Below are positions 32,504-41,990 of a stretch of 64,000 bases of DNA, in pieces (position 1 is the stretch's first letter; every line of letters starts with the position of its first letter). Source of the stretch: Nitzschia sp. DOCU1 (taxonomy: Eukaryota; Bacillariophyta; Bacillariophyceae; Bacillariales; Bacillariaceae). Where the stretch lies: assembly GCA_951394045.1 (NCBI GenBank), contig OX595985.1, forward strand, positions 434,001-498,000, read 5' to 3'. The notes beneath the pieces were generated by a model, which was not told the DNA's origin, ran no database searches, and worked only from the letters and a program-made list of their open reading frames with translations. The position numbers were made by a program, and so were the translations under genes.

Positions 32504-32815
32504 TGTTCAAATACGGTAAATCTGGTGGTCAAGGATCGCTCTTCACGACGTCATCAGCGTGATGACGCAATCGTATAGGGAAGTGCAACGTTCACTCCCG
32601 AACAGCCACGTGCTGACTCCAACGAGGAGAAGGCATGGAGATGGCACTAAGTACGATACAAATCAGAGTACATCAGCTGTCTATCTCGACAGCATACATT
32701 TAGTTTACGCACTGTTAGTGCTCATAAGTTTCAGAATCAACACACTGCAACACAACCACAAGTTATTTGAGCTCTTTTTACGATTAGCCAGTACCGGTCA
32801 TCGTAGATTTCAACA
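32504..32815 (+). repeat. Copia 5' LTR
   Basis: 312 bp, begins TGTTCAAATACGG and ends TTTCAACA. It contains a perfect 8-bp inverted repeat CGTCATCA-GCG-TGATGACG (32549-32567) that overlaps ACGTCA and TGACGC motifs, likely part of the element's promoter (inference). Confidence 0.95.
32549..32567. promoter_or_regulatory. CRE-like palindrome in copia LTR
   Basis: CGTCATCA GCG TGATGACG, perfect arms with a 3-nt spacer. Left arm lies in GACGTCAT, right arm in TGATGACGCAAT. ACGTCA and TGACGC cores are bZIP/ATF-type sites and are the core motifs reported for CO2/cAMP-responsive elements in a Phaeodactylum carbonic-anhydrase promoter. Function in this LTR is inferred. The same block recurs in the 3' LTR at 42036-42054. 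Confidence 0.5.
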
Positions 32816-32872
32816 CGCTTCCTCTGCGCATAAGAGACATACAAGTTCTTCAACAGTTAATCATCAGCTACA

Positions 32873-33589
32873 ATGGCCGCCAACCTTCAGGTTCCTCCAG
32901 TGGTTCCACCAATGATACCACCGATAGTACCGCCTCCGGTCGTGCCACCAGCGGTCCCCCCAGCGGGGCCGCCAGCTCAGCAAAACATCGCTGCGCCAAC
33001 GTTTGCACTCACGCCAGCTCTCGCACATGCGAATGTGCTTGACTACACGACATCCGAGGGAATGAAGATTTGGTCATCCGCAACTTCCTCAATGTACTCA
33101 TCCGACGAAGAAGGCTTCGACTGCTCTCCCGAACGAATGAAGGATTTCCTCAACAGGAAAGGCGGACGAGCAGCTATCAACGGATGGGACGACTCCTTCC
33201 TAGCAATCCCTGAAGATCCCAACAATCCAATCGGACCAGCATCCAATTTCCTCAATCACTACGGAGAGTACACCCTCGACTACCTGCATCAGTGTGCACA
33301 AGTCTACGTCAACGCTCAGAATCGAGCTGCTCAAGACTCCGTGCAAGCGTACAACTGCATCATGAACAGCTTAAATGCATCGGGTCGCAACAAGATAGCA
33401 GCATACAAGGACGAGTACACTGTCAGCAACCAGGGCGTGGGAATTCTCCTACTCAAAGTGGTCATACGGGAATCAAGCATCGACACGAACGCAACAACCG
33501 CACACATCAGGACTCAACTCTCCTCTCTGGATACCTACCTACCTACCATAGGCAACGACATAGGCAAGCTGAATCTGTACGTAAAAGGA
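32873..33589 (+). pseudogene. Copia gag, 5' part (interrupted)
   Basis: Starts MAANLQVPPVVPPM with a Pro-rich N-tail, then a capsid-like helical region (DFLNRKGGRAAINGWDD, NHYGEYTLDYLHQCAQVYV, IGNDIGKLNLYVKG). The frame leaves gag at 33590, where the Crypton begins, and stops soon after. The remainder resumes at 37104 in the frame expected if the insert is removed with one AGGA copy. Confidence 0.9.
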
Positions 33590-33602
33590 GCGTCCGCGCA
33601 TA

Positions 33603-33630
33603 GTATAACATTTGTCAGTACGTGTTATAC
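33603..33630. other. Inverted repeat at Crypton left end (candidate recombinase site)
   Basis: GTATAACA (33603-33610) and TGTTATAC (33623-33630) are perfect inverted arms around a 12-nt spacer, 13 bp inside the element. Tyrosine recombinases typically bind inverted half-sites, so this may be a binding site; inference only. Confidence 0.45.
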
Positions 33631-33812
33631 CACTGTTATTATCTTACTACCTAAGTAATATGTAGTGGGGAGTAATTTGGGAATAATTTTGAAGTCCTCG
33701 TACACGACCAAAAATGCGCGCCGACAACCAACCACCAATGCTGCCCCAACAACCCACCATCAGAACACAATTCGAATAACCCCCTATTAATCAGCAAAGT
33801 CTCTTTATCACC

Positions 33813-36722
33813 ATGCCAAGAGGTGGGGCTACTGTTGCTAGGGGGCGCATTCGTCCGCATGAACGGGACACCAATGATGATGTTCCTATCATTGGTGCCA
33901 CCATCGCCATCAACGAGGATCATCGTCTTTCAGTTCAAGCCACTGAGGGGCATGACCGAAAGCTGAAGACGAAAGAAGGCTATAGGAATCGTATTAAGCA
34001 CATATACGAATTCCTGCAGGAAAAATACCCGGACTACTGCGATGCTGGTGGCGTGGTTGTCGTGCTTGACACAAGCAATGTTTTCCATCACAAAAACACG
34101 TACGACCTAAAGTACGAGGGCATGAACGTTGAGTTTGTTAAAGTATTCTTAGGTCAGAAAAAGAACAAGGCAAACGGGAAGCTCCAAAGCTTCAACAACA
34201 TTCGAAAATACCGGGATGCCATTTTGTGGGGTGCTGAGTGTGCAAAAGAACGTCTACCCACCAATTTCCATGAAGAAATAGAAAAGTGGCTCAATTCATA
34301 CAGAAAGGAAACTCGCATTGGTGCAAGGGATGGTCGACTTGATGAGAGCGAAGCTGATCCTGTTCCATTCACTATGTTTCGCCACTGGTTGGAGTGGTCG
34401 TTAGAAGCCAATAATCTCTATGTTTGGGTCTTCGCATTACTACAGTGGAATCTGATGGCGCGGTCTATCAGTGTTGGGACTCTGTGCTTTCACAACTTTC
34501 GAGTAGGCGAAGACAACATAATTATCCGCTACGACAGCCACAAGGCGGATCAAGCAGGAGAGTCTTGTCACGACAAGCACCTCTTCGCAAATCCCTTAGA
34601 TCCTGTCTTGGATCTTTTCCTTGCCTTGGGCATTTGGCTGTCGATTGATCCAACCAACTTCTCAGACCACGAAGACTTGTTTCGGTCCGATGACACTCTT
34701 TCTGATGCCGCATCAGGGCGTTTCTGCACTCAACTTAATGAGATTTTAAAGAAGCACCATGATTCAGTGGTGCACTACATGCGCCCCAATCATGCGAATA
34801 CGCACTCCATTCGGAAAGGATCAGGGACTTATTCACAATCCGGCACCACCTGCCCACCTCCAGCTACTGCTACAGCTGGTCGTGGTGAGTGGAGCCTTGG
34901 TCGTGTGTTCGACCTGTACTTACATTTGGATGATCCGGCCGACACATATTTGGGGCGCATATTGGCAGGATTGGACCCATTGGACGACAAATTTGCCACT
35001 CTGCCCCCCCACTTCATTCCTTCCAACCCAATGGGTAACGACCTGATCAAAGAAGCGATGGGTTTGATGTATGGGCCAATTCTTCAACGATGGGGCGAAG
35101 AACCAACGAATGCAAACCCAACTGGATTATTGTTGCGAGTTCTGCCAGCTGTTGTTTATCATTCTGAATTTCTTGATACTTGGATGCGAGAAAAACCAGG
35201 GCACTTATTTGCAAATATACCGCTACTCCAGCGACGTGACATGCTTTCTGGTTTGAAGGCTCTCGTCACCACTGAGCCCTCAGAATCAATGCGAATAGCA
35301 ACCGGAATCCCTCCCCACATTCGACATTCGGTGCAGATGAAAAAAATGATTGATGTGGCTGAATCAACGCTGGCCACTGTTGGGAATTTATCAGCTGAAG
35401 TTCGGAGTGCAGTCGAAGAAGCCTATGAACAAAGAGCACAGGCAAATGGCCATATGACAGCGGATCGTATGCGCCACATGCTTGATGAGCTAAATGCGTC
35501 TTTGGCATCTCGATTTGATGCTTTAGATGAGAAGGTTCAGCGTCTAAGAGAGATGAGGCCTTCTTTGGGTAACTACGGCACTACTGCAGTCAATCCTCAT
35601 GATGACGAGGATGACGACGATGCAGGGGAGATGCCTTTTGCCGATGGGGACGAGGACAACAATGAACCGGCTCAGTCATTTCGGCTTTATGCCCACGGGG
35701 GCAAGATGTGGCATGTGCCTGCTGAATTTGTACTTCCTACCGATATTCCACTGCGAACAGCTGTTCGTATGTGGCTGGAAGGGATGCCGGGATATCAGAC
35801 GGCAGATCCTACAAGAACTAGAGACGCAAGGGCTGCACCCATTCGTCCATTTCGACTTTTACAACCTAAATTGTTACCCCTGAAAGTCAAACAACTATAT
35901 CAACTACACTGGAGACCAATCATGGAACTCTTTTTTGCTGCTCCAGGCATCACCATTCCGGAGTGCACAACAATTTCTGCAGACGAATTGGACAATGTTT
36001 TCGAAGTGGGCTTTGACTACTTGAAAAGTCAAAGAATGACTTACGTCTTCAAAAACAGGCGCAAGAAGCCCCTGGAATGGAAGCTTGCTACCTGGTCACG
36101 CCATGCACTCCCATCAAGCATTCAAAAGGGTGGGGAGGCACTGGACATCTCAAATTTGCCCCCTCTTTCAAGTAACTCTCGCCCAAGAAAAACTGCAAAA
36201 CGGAAGAGGAAAGCCAAAGATGCAGCAACCCGAAGACAGACCCCCAGAAATTCCGGAACGATGCAAAGAAATACTGCTGCTGCTGCGGCCGATGATGTTG
36301 ATTGTTGCGATGATGCTGACCAGAGTGATGATACCGACCAGAGCGAAGATGATGCCAGCAATCAGCAGCAGTCCCGTGGCCATCACCGTCGTCGTCGTCG
36401 AATAAGCAACACAAATGACACGTCGGGTGCCTTTGCTGCTGCATTTGGGGAAGTTGAAATGACGGAGCACATGACACAGCTGGACCGCCAGATTTTAGCA
36501 GAGGGGGCAGAGGAAAGGAAGGAAGACATGGAGGCTGAAGCGGATTATAGACGGCGAGTTGGCGATGCTGTTGGCACCGAAGGTCATGCCCTGTGGCTCC
36601 GTCATCAGCCAGACAACAGGGTCCCACCGAACAATGGGAATTTATCTACTTTTGAGCGCCTTGCATTTCAAAATAGACTGCAAGATCTGCCAAATAATGG
36701 CACGGATCATTTTATATCTTAA
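33813..36722 (+). CDS. Crypton tyrosine recombinase (transposase)
   Basis: 969 residues from ATG 33813 (MPRGGATVARGRIR), uninterrupted. The N-terminal ~200 residues contain a SAM-like DNA-binding region (KTKEGYRNRIKHIYEFLQE). The catalytic domain has Arg217 in NLMARSISV, Lys244 in YDSHKADQAGE, His331-x-x-Arg334 in HSIRKG, Trp360 in RGEWSLGRV, and Tyr369 (DLYLH) or Tyr379 (DTYLGR) as nucleophile. Downstream, residues ~620-760 (WLEGMPGYQTADPT, IRPFRLLQPK, YQLHWRPIMELF) resemble the GCR1_C-type DNA-binding region known from Cryptons. The C-terminus is basic then acidic (RKTAKRKRKAKDAA). Such enzymes integrate a circular DNA through a phosphotyrosine intermediate. The intact frame suggests recent activity. 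Confidence 0.9.
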   Translation: MPRGGATVARGRIRPHERDTNDDVPIIGATIAINEDHRLSVQATEGHDRKLKTKEGYRNRIKHIYEFLQEKYPDYCDAGGVVVVLDTSNVFHHKNTYDLKYEGMNVEFVKVFLGQKKNKANGKLQSFNNIRKYRDAILWGAECAKERLPTNFHEEIEKWLNSYRKETRIGARDGRLDESEADPVPFTMFRHWLEWSLEANNLYVWVFALLQWNLMARSISVGTLCFHNFRVGEDNIIIRYDSHKADQAGESCHDKHLFANPLDPVLDLFLALGIWLSIDPTNFSDHEDLFRSDDTLSDAASGRFCTQLNEILKKHHDSVVHYMRPNHANTHSIRKGSGTYSQSGTTCPPPATATAGRGEWSLGRVFDLYLHLDDPADTYLGRILAGLDPLDDKFATLPPHFIPSNPMGNDLIKEAMGLMYGPILQRWGEEPTNANPTGLLLRVLPAVVYHSEFLDTWMREKPGHLFANIPLLQRRDMLSGLKALVTTEPSESMRIATGIPPHIRHSVQMKKMIDVAESTLATVGNLSAEVRSAVEEAYEQRAQANGHMTADRMRHMLDELNASLASRFDALDEKVQRLREMRPSLGNYGTTAVNPHDDEDDDDAGEMPFADGDEDNNEPAQSFRLYAHGGKMWHVPAEFVLPTDIPLRTAVRMWLEGMPGYQTADPTRTRDARAAPIRPFRLLQPKLLPLKVKQLYQLHWRPIMELFFAAPGITIPECTTISADELDNVFEVGFDYLKSQRMTYVFKNRRKKPLEWKLATWSRHALPSSIQKGGEALDISNLPPLSSNSRPRKTAKRKRKAKDAATRRQTPRNSGTMQRNTAAAAADDVDCCDDADQSDDTDQSEDDASNQQQSRGHHRRRRRISNTNDTSGAFAAAFGEVEMTEHMTQLDRQILAEGAEERKEDMEAEADYRRRVGDAVGTEGHALWLRHQPDNRVPPNNGNLSTFERLAFQNRLQDLPNNGTDHFIS

Positions 36723-37103
36723 CGTGAATCGTTTATTATTTTAATATTAGCCCATTTGATAGTAGCAGCGTCCGCGTCGACAGAAGTAGCTATCGATCAG
36801 ACGCATCGTCGCAAAATTTGTCGTGAAACAATTTTGAATGCTCAGATGGCCATGCTCGCATGAGTCGTGTATTTTCCTGTTGGTTCGTGCCAGTCGTTCC
36901 GAGAGTACCAAATCGGTATTAATTTTTTCCCGCCACATCATATATTTTGCGGCGAGTACCAAAGGGACTCAAAAACCTCAACGGAATTTGTTAGCAAGAC
37001 TCCCCCACGGGATCCTTGCATAATATATGGTTATGCCTATATCGTTTATGAGTCTACGGAATGAGCGTATGTATATACCTATACGATGCAGGACTAAGTA
37101 GGA

Positions 37104-37745
37104 CTTGTGGATGCTTTAGCCGCGCGAGGCGAGATCACAAACGACCTTTTGGTAAATTTGTTCAAAGGCTATCACGCCGCAAGCGACAAACGATTCATTG
37201 CCTACATCGAGAAGAAAGAAGAGGAATACGAGGATGGAACCACGGCGATCACTCCAAGCACTCTCATGGCATTGGCCAAAAACAAGTACGAGGTGCTAGT
37301 CGAAAAGAACCAGTGGAACGCACCATCTTCGGAAGAAGAAAAGATTATGGTGCTCGAGGCCACTCTGAAACGACTCCAAGGTCAACAGAGAACTGCCGGC
37401 AAGTCTAGAACGACTGAAAGCAATGACAACAAAGCCGGCAAGGCCAAAGGCAACAACAAGAAGAAGAAGTCCGACATGCCTGCGTGGGTGTCCGTCAAAC
37501 CCAAAGCTGGGGAACCCACAAACAAGACAGTCGATGGCAAGCAATGGTGGTTCTGCGCCAATCATCAAAAGTGGTGCCGCCATTCGACCGACAAGTGCGA
37601 GAAGAAAGGATTGGGAAAGGGAAAGGATGGAGGCAACGCGACAACTTCGAAACCAGCAACGCCGACTACAACGACTAAACAAGAGTCGAAGTTTGCAAAA
37701 GCAATGACTGCTCTCGCCGATATCGCCGAAGAAACTGAGGAGTGA
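37104..37745 (+). pseudogene. Copia gag, 3' part
   Basis: Continues gag after the Crypton (LVDALAARGEITNDLLVNLF). It carries a Lys-rich stretch and a zinc-knuckle variant C-x2-H-x5-H-x4-C (CANHQKWCRHSTDKC), then a Thr/Lys-rich tail ending EETEE and a TGA at 37743-37745. The following pol frame continues in the same reading frame without another stop. Confidence 0.9.
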
Positions 37746-40700
37746 TTCCTCAATCTGCCGACGAGGTTACAAGATACCCTGGCCGTATGGACATACATTG
37801 GCCTGGCGTACTTGATAATCTACATATGGGTGACGGTCTATGCCGACAGCTGCTACTACTACTATCCTAAGAAGCAACGCTTTCGGGCTAAGTTAACTCG
37901 CTATTTAGCATATCTACGAGCCTGGAAAATCGCGATTTGGACTAGTTTTAGGCTGCGAATGAAGCACAGTCAACAAAACAAGGAAGTGAGGCGACGACGG
38001 GACATCGCCAGCAAGTACCGACGCAACGACATGCCGCTACAATGTCACGTCTGCGGCAGCATCAACTTTGCAGCGCCGCGAACACTACAAGTCTGGCAAG
38101 TCCTATTGGCAATGGAGACGATGACGAACAAAGGAGAACGGTTAGCAGTGATCGATACAGACTCGACAACCCTTGGGATCGACAATCGCGCGACGGCTTA
38201 CCTATCGGGGTTCATCGAGGACTTCCCCGGTGAACTACAGCCAACAAATCGGATCGTGAACGGGTTCATGGGAGCCAAGGCCACGAATGTGTCAACAGGA
38301 ACAGCAAAAGTAAGGTTAGAAGCCGACGGCGGCGACGTGCACGACTTCACTCTGCACGATTCCTACTACGTACCTGGATGCGGAATACGCCTCTTCAGCC
38401 CACAACATTGGGCCCAACAAATGAAAAGACAACATCGCGGCCCAGCCCAATCGACAACCACACACGACCGCGTCATCCTCAGCTCCAAAGACTTCACCAA
38501 AACGATCCCACTCGATCCGGTCACCAACGTGGCGACGTGTCGGACCGCCCCCGGATACTCCAAGTTTGCGGCGTTTTGTGCGGAGGCAGGATTCGACGAT
38601 GACGGCGACGACGTCCTGGCATTCGATGCACAGGTTATCTCCGACGATGAAGATGACGATCCTGCGGATTTCTCGAATATAGGCAACGATAATGTTAGCG
38701 ACGACGTTAACAACAACATACGCGACGACACAGAAAACTTACTCGGACCAACGCCTGCTCCACCTGCCAATCCTGCGAGGATAGTGGATGAAACAGAGGT
38801 TGAGAGAGAGGAAAGGAAGCTCGAGACCGAATTACTGACTTACCATCTGCGCTTCGCCCATGTATCCTTTCGGAAACTACAGATCATGGCGCGATACTCC
38901 ATCATCCCAAGGCGACTGGCCAAATGTCGCGTTCCCGTATGTGCAGCCTGCATGTTCGGTAAAGCAACAAAGCGTCAGTGGAGGCAGAAGGCACCAATCA
39001 ACAAGGACGAAGCTTACTTACCAACAAAACCGGGTGAAGTGGTCTCGGTCGACCAAATGAAGTCCCCAACACCGGGGTTCATCGCGCAGATGACAGGTAT
39101 CTTGACGACGAAGCGATACGTGTATGCAACTGTCTACGTGGACAGCTACTCATCGTTCGGCTACGTCTACCTGCAGAAGACCGCTAGTGCTGACGAGACG
39201 ATCGAGGGCAAGCATGCATTCGAACGTCTGTGCCAGCAAAACGGTTTCAGAGTCCAACATTATCATGCCGACAATGGAATTTTCAAGGCCAACAAATGGG
39301 TGCTTGACTGCCACAAATGCGAGCAAGGTCTCTCATTCGCGGGAGTCAACGCGCATCACCAGAACGGACAGGCGGAAGCTCGAATCAGACGACTACAAGA
39401 GCTGACGCGCACACAACTGACCTACGCAAAACGACAATGGCCACAGGAGATCTCGGCGAACCTCTGGCCATACGCCCTCCGAATTGCGAACGATGCAAAC
39501 AACGCGACACCCAATCTGGCCGACAAACCTGACTACCGCTCCCCAGCGGAGCTCTTCTACAGTACGAAGGTCTCCACCAACGCCAAGCGCTGGCAACACT
39601 TCGGTTGTCCAGTGTACGTGTTGGACAGGAACTTGCAACAGAACAAACCGCTCCACAAGTGGGTCAGTAGAGCGAGGGTTGGGGTGTACCTGGGACGATC
39701 ACCACACCACTCTCGTTCTATTGCGCTGGTGCTGGACATCAAGACGGGACTTGTGTCTCCACAGTTCCACATCAAGATGGACACAATGTTTGACACCATA
39801 GCACAACTCTACCAGTCGGTGGAGAGTGCTAGCACACAACAATCGCTATGGCAAATCAAGGCGGGGTTTGTTCAGCAGTCACAAGCGAATGTGACAGCAC
39901 CCAAGCAGGGCAATGCGACAACCACAGCTTCGAAAAGAAAACAGGTCACTACACAAAACTCTCAGACAAGAGAGGGCACCCAAGTTCCAGAGGGAGCCTA
40001 CGTGGCACCACCTGAACCACGCACAGTCGACATGTCCCCGAAGACAGACAGGGACAGCGGTTCTCCCACCGTTACAGAAGGGAACACACCCGGGAATGGC
40101 AAACAACAGCCATCTACACAACAACACCAGTCTCCACGAATGCAATCAGAATCTGGTACGGCCACCAGGCGATCGCAGAGACGCGTGCAACCTGCGCAAC
40201 GACTGATAGAAGCAATGACAGCGGAACTCACTACGCAAAGTGATGTTCCTGGCGAAGTGTTCTCCTTCCAGGCGATGTTCCCAAGCGACGGCAGGTCCAT
40301 CAACGAGGACCTGAACCCACTCTATGCCTACAAAGCCAATGCAGACCCCGACACTCTGTATCTTCACGAGGCTCAGAGGGAGAGCGACTGGGAACAGTTC
40401 GGCGAAGCAATGGAACTGGAGATCAAGCAACAGGTCGACATGGGAGTCTACACCATCATGTTACTCACCGACATACCAACGGGGACTACCGTGCTACCTG
40501 CAGTGTGGCAACTGCGCCGCAAGCGCGACATAAGGACGGGCGCAATCAAGAAATACAAGGCACGATGCAATATCGACGGTTCTCGAATGCGACACGGCGA
40601 GCACTACGATCAGACGTATGCTCCGGTTGCCGGATGGCCCTCGATAAGGCTACTGCTGGCGCTGGTTCTACTCTTCAATTGGCGAACGGTCCAACTCGAC

Positions 40701-41960
40701 TACGTGCTCGCGTACCCACACGCGCCAGCAGACAGGGACCTCTACATGAAGCTACCAAAGGGATTCACCCTCGACGGCGTTGACGACCCAAGCAAGTATT
40801 GTCTACGAGTCAACCGCAACCTCTATGGGGGAAAAAGCGCCTCTCGTATATGGTATCAATATCTGAGGAAACGGCTCATCGACAAGTGCCATTTCGTGGT
40901 GTCCAAGCACGACGAGTGTGTATTCTACAAGGGCAACATGATCTACGTCCTCTACACCGACGACTCAATCTTAGCCGGTCCTGACCAGGCAGAGATCGAG
41001 CGAACGATACAGGAAATGAGAGACGCAAACCTCAACATTACCATTGAGGGAGATCTCACGGACTTTCTCGGAGTCAACATCGATCGGAAAGAAGACGGAA
41101 CGATACACCTGACGCAACCCAAGCTAATCGAACAGGTGATATCGGACCTACGCATGCAGTATGACAATGTACGAACCAAGGACATCCCCATGGCGTCCAG
41201 CAGGCTACTGTCACGTCACCTGAGCTCCACACCACACGACGACTCGTTCCACTACAGGAGTGTCATCGGCAAGCTCAACTACGTCGAGCGCGGATCAAGG
41301 CCAGACATCGCATACGCAGTGCACCAGTGTGCACGGTTCTCCATCGACCCAAAGAAAGAACACGGCGATGCAATACGCTGGATCACACGTTACCTGCTCG
41401 GCACACGAGACAAAGGAATAATCTTCAAGGCAGATCCTTCGAAGGGATTGGAGGTATTCGTCGACGCCGACTTCGCGGGGAACTGGGACAAGGAACTGGC
41501 AGGATTCGACAAGGACACTGCTCGCTCCAGACACGGCTACATCATCTGCTACGCAGGAGTGCCAGTCACATGGAAATCACAGCTACAGCAAGAGATCGCT
41601 CTGTCTAGCTGCGAATCGGAGATCACAGGACTCTCGTACGCTTTGCGAGAGGCTATACCGATCATTGAGCTTCTGAGGGAGATGCAAGGACTCGGATTCA
41701 ATGTGCACTTCGACAAGGCACACATCACTTGCAACGTCTACGAAGACAACATGGGCGCCATTGAGATCGCCCGTACTCCCAAAGCAAGACCAAGAACAAA
41801 GCATATCAACAATCGTCTATTTCACTTCTACGACTATGTGGAGAGAGGCGACATCGAGATACATCATATCCGATCCGAAGATCAACCTGCCGATATCCTG
41901 ACCAAAGCATTAAGCGAGGATCTCTTCGTCAAACACAGACAGGTCATCATGGGATGGTAA
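37746..41960 (+). CDS. Copia pol: protease, integrase, reverse transcriptase, RNase H
   Basis: Open from the codon after the gag TGA to 41960 in the gag frame; the first in-frame ATG is at about 37959 (MKHSQQNKEV). A hydrophobic TM-like segment lies at 37779-37844. Protease: LGIDNRATAYLSG (about 38166), a D-N-R variant of the usual active site. Integrase: zinc region YHLRFAH..CAACMFG, then D in SVDQ (about 39050), D in HADNG (about 39270) and E in GQAEAR (about 39375). RT: LYTDDSILAG (about 40950), YTDD instead of YVDD. RNase H: VFVDADFAGNW, SSCESEITGLS, YEDNMGAIEIA. It ends with the copia C-terminal KALSEDLFVKHRQVIMGW. No internal stops or frameshifts, so it is potentially functional; only gag is broken. 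Confidence 0.94.
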   Translation, partial: FLNLPTRLQDTLAVWTYIGLAYLIIYIWVTVYADSCYYYYPKKQRFRAKLTRYLAYLRAWKIAIWTSFRLRMKHSQQNKEVRRRRDIASKYRRNDMPLQCHVCGSINFAAPRTLQVWQVLLAMETMTNKGERLAVIDTDSTTLGIDNRATAYLSGFIEDFPGELQPTNRIVNGFMGAKATNVSTGTAKVRLEADGGDVHDFTLHDSYYVPGCGIRLFSPQHWAQQMKRQHRGPAQSTTTHDRVILSSKDFTKTIPLDPVTNVATCRTAPGYSKFAAFCAEAGFDDDGDDVLAFDAQVISDDEDDDPADFSNIGNDNVSDDVNNNIRDDTENLLGPTPAPPANPARIVDETEVEREERKLETELLTYHLRFAHVSFRKLQIMARYSIIPRRLAKCRVPVCAACMFGKATKRQWRQKAPINKDEAYLPTKPGEVVSVDQMKSPTPGFIAQMTGILTTKRYVYATVYVDSYSSFGYVYLQKTASADETIEGKHAFERLCQQNGFRVQHYHADNGIFKANKWVLDCHKCEQGLSFAGVNAHHQNGQAEARIRRLQELTRTQLTYAKRQWPQEISANLWPYALRIANDANNATPNLADKPDYRSPAELFYSTKVSTNAKRWQHFGCPVYVLDRNLQQNKPLHKWVSRARVGVYLGRSPHHSRSIALVLDIKTGLVSPQFHIKMDTMFDTIAQLYQSVESASTQQSLWQIKAGFVQQSQANVTAPKQGNATTTASKRKQVTTQNSQTREGTQVPEGAYVAPPEPRTVDMSPKTDRDSGSPTVTEGNTPGNGKQQPSTQQHQSPRMQSESGTATRRSQRRVQPAQRLIEAMTAELTTQSDVPGEVFSFQAMFPSDGRSINEDLNPLYAYKANADPDTLYLHEAQRESDWEQFGEAMELEIKQQVDMGVYTIMLLTDIPTGTTVLPAVWQLRRKRDIRTGAIKKYKARCNIDGSRMRHGEHYDQTYAPVAGWPSIRLLLALVLLFNWRTVQLDYVLAYPHAPADRDLYMKLPKGFTLDGVDDPSKYCLRVNRNLYGGKSASRIWYQYLRKRLIDKCHFVVSKHDECVFYKGNMIYVLYTDDSILAGPDQAEIERTIQEMRDANLNITIEGDLTDFLGVNIDRKEDGTIHLTQPKLIEQVISDLRMQYDNVRTKDIPMASSRLLSRHLSSTPHDDSFHYRSVIGKLNYVERGSRPDIAYAVHQCARFSIDPKKEHGDAIRWITRYLLGTRDKGIIFKADPSKGLEVFVDADFAGNWDKELAGFDKDTARSRHGYIICYAGVPVTWKSQLQQEIALSSCESEITGLSYALREAIPIIELLREMQGLGFNVHFDKAHITCNVYEDNMGAIEIARTPKARPRTKHINNRLFHFYDYVERGDIEIHHIRSEDQPADILTKALSEDLFVKHRQVIMGW

Positions 41961-41981
41961 CACTCGCTCGAGTCAATCCTT

Positions 41982-41990
41982 GAGAGGGAG
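41982..41990 (+). other. Polypurine tract of copia element
   Basis: GAGAGGGAG directly before the 3' LTR, the expected primer for plus-strand DNA synthesis. Confidence 0.8.

Larger units (their letters stand above)
33590..37103 (+). mobile_element. Crypton-like tyrosine-recombinase element nested in copia gag
   Basis: 3514-bp insertion flanked by AGGA (33586-33589 and 37100-37103, the latter counted within the interval). It carries one long gene for a tyrosine recombinase and lacks terminal inverted repeats and LTRs, as expected for Cryptons. The left end contains an 8-bp inverted repeat GTATAACA/TGTTATAC (33603-33630). A 10-mer AGCGTCCGCG spans the left junction (33589-33598) and recurs at 36767-36776 downstream of the gene. 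Confidence 0.88.

Noticed and set aside
32816..32872. Canonical tRNA primer-binding site next to the copia 5' LTR
   Set aside because: No TGG-starting tRNA complement follows the LTR; a non-canonical primer (for example a half-tRNA) is possible but cannot be assigned.
32559..32915. Plus open frame within the 5' LTR (also 42046-42426)
   Set aside because: Found in both LTRs simply because they are identical; it lies in LTR/leader sequence with no domain.
36088..36627. Minus-strand 179-codon open frame
   Set aside because: Antisense to the low-complexity C-terminus of the Crypton recombinase.
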